From positions 1 through 10,447 of the forward strand of contig DITY01000004.1 of assembly GCA_002422955.1 (NCBI GenBank): a DNA stretch of 10,447 nucleotides, written 5' to 3'. The notes below the pieces were generated by a model, which saw nothing but the letters and a program-made list of their open reading frames with translations, did no database searches and had not been told where the DNA came from. This document shows, piece after piece, positions 6,053 to 10,447 of this stretch (the first letter of the stretch is position 1; each line of letters starts with the position of its first letter). The position numbers and the translations under genes are program-made. The stretch is from Planctomycetaceae bacterium UBA6172 (GTDB lineage Bacteria > Planctomycetota > Planctomycetia > Pirellulales > Pirellulaceae).

Positions 6053-6110
6053 TTCTCGCTCGGCTTCCCGACGCAGGAGCATTTGAATTTCAAAACGCGG
6101 CTAGCGAGAA
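6053..6110. repeat. Inverted repeat enclosing an AT-rich palindrome
   Basis: TTCTCGCT (6053-6060) and AGCGAGAA (6103-6110) are a perfect 8-bp inverted repeat around a 42-bp centre. The centre holds the palindrome TTTGAA-T-TTCAAA at 6082-6094. The element lies between two convergent genes. It could be a bidirectional transcription barrier, a cruciform, or a decayed small mobile-element remnant; I see no flanking target duplication. Confidence 0.4.
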
Positions 6111-6181
6111 TCTCAAGCGGTCGCGTCGGTGTCGCGAGCACGAGAGCGGGGGCGGGGTCGGTAGGGAGGAAACGCCGAGAA

Positions 6182-7486
6182 TCATTCCGCCCGCGCGATG
6201 TCGTACGCGAAGATCAATTCTTGGTCGCGCAGGTAAAGCGTGCCGTCGGCGATCACGGGGTGAGCCCAAATCGCTCCATTCCCACGATCGACCTTGGTCG
6301 TCTCGGGCAACTTCAGCTCGCTGACCTTCTTGAACGCGCTCGGGTTCGCTTCGACCAATAACAACGTTTCGTCCTGGTCGTTGTAGCAATAGAGCATCCC
6401 GTCGGCGTAGGCGATCGAACCGCTGCGGTTGGGCCGCATCCGCTCTTCCCACAAAGTCTTGCCCGTTTGCAGGTCCTGCGCCATCCACACGCCACCGTTC
6501 GCCTTGCTGGAGCCATAAATCACTCCGTCGACCAACACCACGCCGCCGTGGTGGTTCTGCATCGACTTTTCCTTGAGCGCGTAGATCACTTCGGCCGTCA
6601 CCGTGCGGTTCTCTCCTGCGGCCAGCTTCAGCAGCACGTTCCCGGCACCATAGTCGCTGGTGTGGTAAAGCTGATCGCCAGCCAGAATCGGAGTCGGGAT
6701 CACGGCCACGTCGTTACCTGTGGCCGAATTGCTGAATAACAAATTGCCGCTCTGAGCGTCGAACGCGACCAGCCCCTTCTTGCTGGCGGTGACGTAGAAC
6801 GCGACCTCGCCGATCGTCTGCTTCATCGGCGAAACGTACTGCGCCCCTTCCTCATGCCCGTTGCCAGCCCACACCTGCTCGCCCGTCTTCTTGTCTAGGC
6901 CGACCAAAAACGCCCCTCCGCCGGGGGTGGCGATGACGCGGTCGCCATCGATCAGCACCGATTCGCTGAAGCCCCACTTGGGAATCGCCGCCTGATACTT
7001 TTCGACAAAGTTAACCGACCAGACGCTGTCGCCCTTCGTCGCGTTCAAGCAGGCCAGCACCCCTAGGTCGCTGAGCGCGTAGACGAAATCGCCGTCGAGC
7101 GTCGGGGTGGACCGCGGGCCACCACCCCAGCCCTGGGCGTAATCGGCGGCGACCGATGCCCGACCGATGTTGGTCTGCCAGATCAATTCCCCTTTTGTCG
7201 CGTCGAGGCACATCACGTAGCAACCGTCTTCGCGGGCGCCCATCGTGTACAGCCGCCCGTCACGAATCGCAAACCCGGAATAGCCCAATCCGGCGTCGCG
7301 GAATTCCCACTTGTTGGCCGGTCCGCCTTCGGGCCAACTCTTCAGCAGCGGTTGTGGCGCGGCATGGCCATCCCGCGCGGGGCCACGCCACTGCGGCCAG
7401 TCTTTCTCACCCGCGGCCGCAAACGACAAAGGGGCGATGGCGGCGAGCGCCAGGACGGCCCACGAGATCCAAGGTTTGAGCGTCAT
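6182..7486 (-). CDS. Secreted PQQ-like beta-propeller protein
   Basis: This 434-residue protein is a PQQ-binding-like (BamB-like) beta-propeller. The ATG at 7486 is chosen because it opens a signal peptide: a short basic N-terminus, a hydrophobic core at about 7-23 and a small-residue cleavage site near Ala23-Ala25. The mature protein starts with DWPQWRGPARDG (29-40), a signature frequent in planctomycete exported propellers. Blade repeats follow, each with a pattern like YVMCLDATKGELIWQTN (90-106), ACLNATKGDSVWSVN (145-159), LVGLDKKTGEQVWAGN (194-209), VAFDAQSGNLLFSNS (240-254) and WMAQDLQTGKTLWEE (334-348). A frame open back to 7687 would bury the signal peptide and is rejected. Such proteins are widespread; the usual guess is binding or scaffolding in the periplasm. 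Enzymatic quinoprotein activity is doubtful. The gene lies 204 bp behind the ABC transporter gene, probably with its own promoter. Confidence 0.88.
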   Translation of the reverse strand: MTLKPWISWAVLALAAIAPLSFAAAGEKDWPQWRGPARDGHAAPQPLLKSWPEGGPANKWEFRDAGLGYSGFAIRDGRLYTMGAREDGCYVMCLDATKGELIWQTNIGRASVAADYAQGWGGGPRSTPTLDGDFVYALSDLGVLACLNATKGDSVWSVNFVEKYQAAIPKWGFSESVLIDGDRVIATPGGGAFLVGLDKKTGEQVWAGNGHEEGAQYVSPMKQTIGEVAFYVTASKKGLVAFDAQSGNLLFSNSATGNDVAVIPTPILAGDQLYHTSDYGAGNVLLKLAAGENRTVTAEVIYALKEKSMQNHHGGVVLVDGVIYGSSKANGGVWMAQDLQTGKTLWEERMRPNRSGSIAYADGMLYCYNDQDETLLLVEANPSAFKKVSELKLPETTKVDRGNGAIWAHPVIADGTLYLRDQELIFAYDIARAE

Positions 7487-7572
7487 GATCCGGGATTGAG
7501 TGATCGGGGTGGGAATCGCAGAGGGACTGCGATCATGCCGAAAAACGTGTCCAGCCAATTTAGCCGATATCT

Positions 7573-7618
7573 CGCCTAGCGGAGCTTGAGCTGGAAATTT
7601 CAGAGACAGCGATAGGCG
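7573..7618. repeat. Nested inverted repeat between the ABC and beta-propeller genes
   Basis: CGCCTA (7573-7578) and TAGGCG (7613-7618) are inverted repeats enclosing CTGGAAATTTCAG (7591-7603), a 13-bp near-palindrome with one G-T mismatch. The element lies 73 bp past the ABC transporter stop and about 90 bp before the beta-propeller start on the minus strand. It could end the first transcript or bind a regulator of the second. No T-run follows. Confidence 0.3.
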
Positions 7619-7690
7619 GTCAGGCGTCCCATGTGCGAAGCAGCCGCGGAGCCATTCCGGCAGGTAACTGCTGGCTCCCCAATCCACATC

Positions 7691-9820
7691 TCAAGTGGAC
7701 GCTCCACTCGAAAAATCCTCAGCGTCGCCGGTTTCGGCAGCGAAGGCGAGGGCGTCGCCGGTCGTCTGCAGCCGCAGCATTTCGCGATAGCTGCCCGCCG
7801 TGGCGAATAGCGATTCGTGCGTTCCGACCTGCACGATCTGGCCGTCCTGTATCACGACGATCTTGTCCGCGTTACGGATCGTGCTCAGCCGGTGAGCGAT
7901 CACGAACGCGGTCCGTCCACGGAGCAATTCGCCGAGACTCTGCTGGATCAGTCGCTCGCTGTGGCTATCCAAGTTGCTGGTCGCCTCGTCGAGAATCAAG
8001 ATTCGCGGATCGGCCAAAATGGCCCGAGCGATCGCGATCCGCTGGCGTTGCCCGCCGGACAACTTGAAGCCCCGTTCGCCGATCACTGTCTCATAACCCT
8101 CGGGCAAGGCCGCGATGAACTCGTGCGCGGCCGCCGCCCGCGCCGCGGCGATGCATTCGTCCGTCGTCGCGGTCGGCCGGGCGTAGGCGATGTTCTCGCC
8201 GATCGACCCGTCGAACAAGAACACGTCCTGCTCGACGATCCCGAGCAGCTTCCGGTAGCTCTGCGGATCGATGTCGCGGAGGTCGCGGCCATCGAGCGTG
8301 ATGCTGCCGGCCGTGGGGTCGTAGAATCGCGCGATCAAGTTGGTCAGTGTCGTCTTCCCCGAGCCACTGCGGCCGATCAACGCGACCGTTTCCCCCGCCG
8401 CGACGCTCAGATCGATCCCCTGTAGCACTTCAGACGGGCTGCCCGGGTAGCTGAACCTCACCCCGCGAAGCTCGATCGCCCCTCGCGTCCCCTCGCGGCT
8501 GACGCGAATCGCCCGCGGGTTGTCGGGGAACTCGCGGGGATGGGCCAGCACATCGAGCACGCGGTCGAGCGCCGCCAGGTTGGTCTGGAACGACACGGCG
8601 CTGCCCGCGAGCGTCGCCAGGGGATCGAGCAGCATCGTCAGGTAGACCAAGAACATCATCAGCTCGCCGAGCGTCAATTCGCCCTGCAAAATCTGATACC
8701 CGCCATAGACGAGCAGCACGGTCGAGGCGAGCGGAATGATCACTTCCCAGATCAGCTCGACGGTGCGGGTCCACCACCAGGTATAGAGCTGTTGGCGGGC
8801 CAGAAAATCGCCCTCGCGAACGAACCGCGACGACTCGTTCCGCCAGCGGGCGAAGGTGCGGACGACGCGAATCCCGCCAAAGGTCTCGGCGGACGAAGCG
8901 TCGATCGACTGCCGCTGCTTGCGGATGTCGCGGAACAGCGGCCGGATGCGATTGATCCAAGTGCGATGGGTCAGCCAGACGATCGGCAGCAGCATCGCCC
9001 CGCCGACCATCAACTTCCAATCGACCAGCATCAGGATGATCAGGCTGCCGCTGAACTGCACGATCGCCCGCCAGGGGTTATAGAGCATGTTGAAGATCAG
9101 CTCGGAAATCCCCCCCGCGTCCTCGCGAATCAGGCTCGAGATGCCCCCCGACTTCAGCGCCTGGACGCGCTGCAGCGGCAGCTGGATCAGGTGCTCGTAG
9201 ACGTGTCGCCGGATCGAAACCTGCGACCGGTTGACCGCCAAGGTCGCCGTCCAGCGGGAGGCGAGTCCGACCACCGTCCCCAGCAACGTCACCACCACGA
9301 CGCCGATCGCCAACCCGATCAAGAGCGACATCGGGGCCAGCGCGGTCGCCGTGTCGAGCGGCAACGATTCCACAAACCGCTGCACCGGCCCGGGCAACGG
9401 CTTGGGCGGTACCGTCAACACCGAATCGATCGCCAGCTTGGTCGCGTAGGGCGGGATCAGTCGCAGCAGCATCGCGACGGTGAGCAGCGAAAGCGAGACG
9501 AGAACCGAACCGCGGTGCATTCCCAGCAACTTCCAGAACTCGCGCAGCAGCACCCAAAAACCGCGGGGCTGATTCTTAGCCTTGCCCGTCCCGCGACTCG
9601 CGCCCTGCCCCGCAGTCGGTGCGCCTGACCCATGGCCCGAACCGTGGCCCGACCCATGGCCTGGCCCGTCCAGCCCATGCCCGCCCATGCCGTGGCCTCC
9701 GAGTCCGGAACCGCTGGCCAAATCCTTGTTCGGACGCGAAGATGACCCTTCTGGCCGGTCGCGTTCGCGAACGGCTTGACGATATTGGCGAAAACGGCTG
9801 CGCGATGGTTTCGTAGGCAT
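7691..9820 (-). CDS. ABC exporter half-transporter (fused membrane and ATPase domains)
   Basis: This 709-residue protein exports an unknown substrate using ATP, probably as a homodimer in the inner membrane. The membrane domain spans about 90-430, with hydrophobic segments near 103-122, 161-187, 255-281, 358-378 and 385-405. The ATPase domain (448-690) is intact: aromatic A-loop Tyr458, Walker A GRSGSGKT (483-490), Q-loop Gln531, signature LSGGQ (587-591), Walker B ILILDE (607-612) with catalytic Glu612, and H-loop His643. The type resembles MsbA/lipid and multidrug exporters, which does not reveal the cargo. The N-terminal 85 residues are an extra polar region with a Gly/His-rich repeat (39-66). 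The ATG at 9820 was chosen because upstream in-frame sequence (to 10006) would overlap the divergent flavodoxin gene and looks non-protein-like. No Shine-Dalgarno site is seen. Confidence 0.92.
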   Translation of the reverse strand: MPTKPSRSRFRQYRQAVRERDRPEGSSSRPNKDLASGSGLGGHGMGGHGLDGPGHGSGHGSGHGSGAPTAGQGASRGTGKAKNQPRGFWVLLREFWKLLGMHRGSVLVSLSLLTVAMLLRLIPPYATKLAIDSVLTVPPKPLPGPVQRFVESLPLDTATALAPMSLLIGLAIGVVVVTLLGTVVGLASRWTATLAVNRSQVSIRRHVYEHLIQLPLQRVQALKSGGISSLIREDAGGISELIFNMLYNPWRAIVQFSGSLIILMLVDWKLMVGGAMLLPIVWLTHRTWINRIRPLFRDIRKQRQSIDASSAETFGGIRVVRTFARWRNESSRFVREGDFLARQQLYTWWWTRTVELIWEVIIPLASTVLLVYGGYQILQGELTLGELMMFLVYLTMLLDPLATLAGSAVSFQTNLAALDRVLDVLAHPREFPDNPRAIRVSREGTRGAIELRGVRFSYPGSPSEVLQGIDLSVAAGETVALIGRSGSGKTTLTNLIARFYDPTAGSITLDGRDLRDIDPQSYRKLLGIVEQDVFLFDGSIGENIAYARPTATTDECIAAARAAAAHEFIAALPEGYETVIGERGFKLSGGQRQRIAIARAILADPRILILDEATSNLDSHSERLIQQSLGELLRGRTAFVIAHRLSTIRNADKIVVIQDGQIVQVGTHESLFATAGSYREMLRLQTTGDALAFAAETGDAEDFSSGAST
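9626..9661. repeat. Three tandem 12-bp repeats coding for Gly/His/Ser
   Basis: Three near-identical 12-bp units (plus-strand pattern YGAMCCRTGGCC) run in tandem inside the ABC transporter gene. On the coding strand they give the GHGS units around residues 54-66. Related degenerate units extend to about 9700. Because 12 is a multiple of 3, copy-number change would keep the frame. Confidence 0.7.
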
Positions 9821-9896
9821 GGATTCATTGGTAGGCGTCGCACGCCAAATCGGCAAGTGGACACCGGCCTTTCGAACCGAGCCGGCTGCGACCCCG

Positions 9897-9950
9897 TCGC
9901 GACCGGATGGCAGCTGTGGATGCTGACGTTCACTCAGACGCCGGTCGCGA
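9897..9950. promoter_or_regulatory. Perfect 10-bp inverted repeat between divergent genes
   Basis: TCGCGACCGG (9897-9906) and CCGGTCGCGA (9941-9950) are exact inverted repeats separated by 34 bp, in the 163-bp gap between the ABC transporter and flavodoxin starts. A second, smaller hairpin GGCGT-CGC-ACGCC lies at 9834-9846. The spacing suits either a looped operator bound on two faces or a long stem in the leader RNA of either gene. No clear sigma70 promoter is visible nearby. Confidence 0.45.
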
Positions 9951-9983
9951 TCGAAGGCTGCCTGCGGGCAAGGGATGAGTCGA

Positions 9984-10447
9984 ATGAAGACATTGATCGT
10001 GCTCAAGTCGGTGCATCATCAGAACACGGAACGGGTCGCTACGGCGATGGCCGAGGTGCTCGCCGCCGACATTCGCTCGCCGGAGGAGGTCGATCAAGCG
10101 ACGCTGGCCGCCTATGACTTGGTCGGCGTCGGATCGGGAATCTACTACGCCCGGTTCCACTCGGAGCTGCGGAGGTGGGCAAAACGGGTTCGGGCGGTGC
10201 GACCAGGCCAAAAGGCATTCATCTTCACAACCTCGGGCTTACCGTTTCTTCACCGCCTTTATCATTACCCCCTGCGTCAGTGTCTGACCCGCGGCGGGTT
10301 TGACGTCGTGGATGAATTTCACTGCAGCGGGCACGACACCTTCGGCCCGCTGTGGCTGCTGGGAGGCCTGCACCGCCACCATCCCAACGCCAGCGATTTG
10401 AACGACGCAGCCAACTTTGCCAGGCGTTTGCTCGATTCGTTCGCCCA
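9984..10447 (+). CDS. Flavodoxin-family protein, 3' end beyond the window
   Basis: The frame stays open to the window end, giving 154 residues of an FMN-binding flavodoxin-like protein, probably an electron carrier or oxidoreductase in the cytosol. The N-terminus MKTLIVLKSVHHQNTERVA (1-19) fits the first beta strand plus the phosphate-binding loop, with Ser9, Asn14 and Thr15. A second flavin-loop region is VGVGSGIYYARFH (47-59), and TTSG (82-85) marks the third. The late segment EFHCSGHDTFGPLWLLGG (111-128) followed by HPNASDLNDAANFARRL is typical of the stand-alone flavodoxins found beside anaerobic and redox genes. An alternative ATG lies at 9975. I prefer 9984 because AGGG (9971-9974) is 9 nt away and the family usually starts directly with the first strand. 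Diverges from the ABC transporter gene. Confidence 0.8.
   Translation, partial: MKTLIVLKSVHHQNTERVATAMAEVLAADIRSPEEVDQATLAAYDLVGVGSGIYYARFHSELRRWAKRVRAVRPGQKAFIFTTSGLPFLHRLYHYPLRQCLTRGGFDVVDEFHCSGHDTFGPLWLLGGLHRHHPNASDLNDAANFARRLLDSFA

Noticed and set aside
7487..7687. N-terminal extension of the beta-propeller gene to 7687
   Set aside because: It would place about 67 residues before a clear signal peptide, blocking export.
7694..7708. Hairpin AGTGGA-CGC-TCCACT at the end of the ABC exporter gene as a terminator
   Set aside because: It lies before the stop codon on the coding strand and has no T-run, so it is more likely a by-product of Ser/Gly codons.
8540..9628. Plus-strand open frame of 362 codons opposite the ABC exporter
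   Set aside because: It is His/Gln/Asp/Arg-rich with no motifs, and the opposite strand carries every ABC ATPase motif.
9821..10006. N-terminal extension of the ABC exporter to 10006
   Set aside because: It would run through the divergent gap and overlap the flavodoxin start; the added residues have no conserved features.
1..10447. CRISPR array, phage defence island or integrated mobile element
   Set aside because: No spaced direct repeats, no cas, nuclease, integrase or transposase motifs, and no tRNA-associated direct repeats were seen.

Overview
The window looks like a chromosomal segment of a planctomycete, most likely a Pirellulaceae-type member of Planctomycetota. Three things point there: GC-rich DNA, starts that mostly lack a good Shine-Dalgarno sequence, and a secreted PQQ-like beta-propeller protein whose mature N-terminus carries the WPQWRGP signature common in that phylum. 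This assignment rests on family recognition, not on a marker gene. I see no rRNA, tRNA, CRISPR array, transposase, integrase or phage gene.

Layout. (1) Positions 17-3962 hold a carbohydrate module. Two minus-strand genes encode a cupin/phosphomannose-isomerase-like protein (1142-2392) and a TIM-barrel sugar phosphate isomerase/epimerase-like protein (17-1078). They diverge across a 403-bp gap from a plus-strand DUF4432 aldose-epimerase-like protein (2796-3962). All three point to conversion of one sugar or sugar acid whose identity the sequence does not give. (2) Positions 4075-5234 hold a near-consensus sigma70-type promoter with a palindrome filling its spacer. It drives two overlapping genes for a membrane-anchored coiled-coil protein and a 73-residue single-pass membrane protein. 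(3) Positions 5405-5924 hold two small genes 4 bp apart, a DUF4258 protein and a 75-residue acidic partner, laid out like a toxin-antitoxin pair. (4) Positions 5925-6181 form a noncoding convergent gap with several inverted repeats. (5) Positions 6182-9820, minus strand, hold the exported PQQ-like beta-propeller protein and a complete ABC exporter half-transporter with an unusual Gly/His-rich cytoplasmic N-terminus. (6) Positions 9821-9983 form a divergent intergenic region with a perfect 10-bp inverted repeat, followed by a flavodoxin-family gene that runs off the window end.

The best candidates for something undescribed are the coupled coiled-coil/small membrane protein pair with its palindrome-bearing promoter, the DUF4258 two-gene module, and the three-gene sugar module. 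No defence system or other spectacular novelty is visible. The rest is ordinary planctomycete housekeeping and accessory content.
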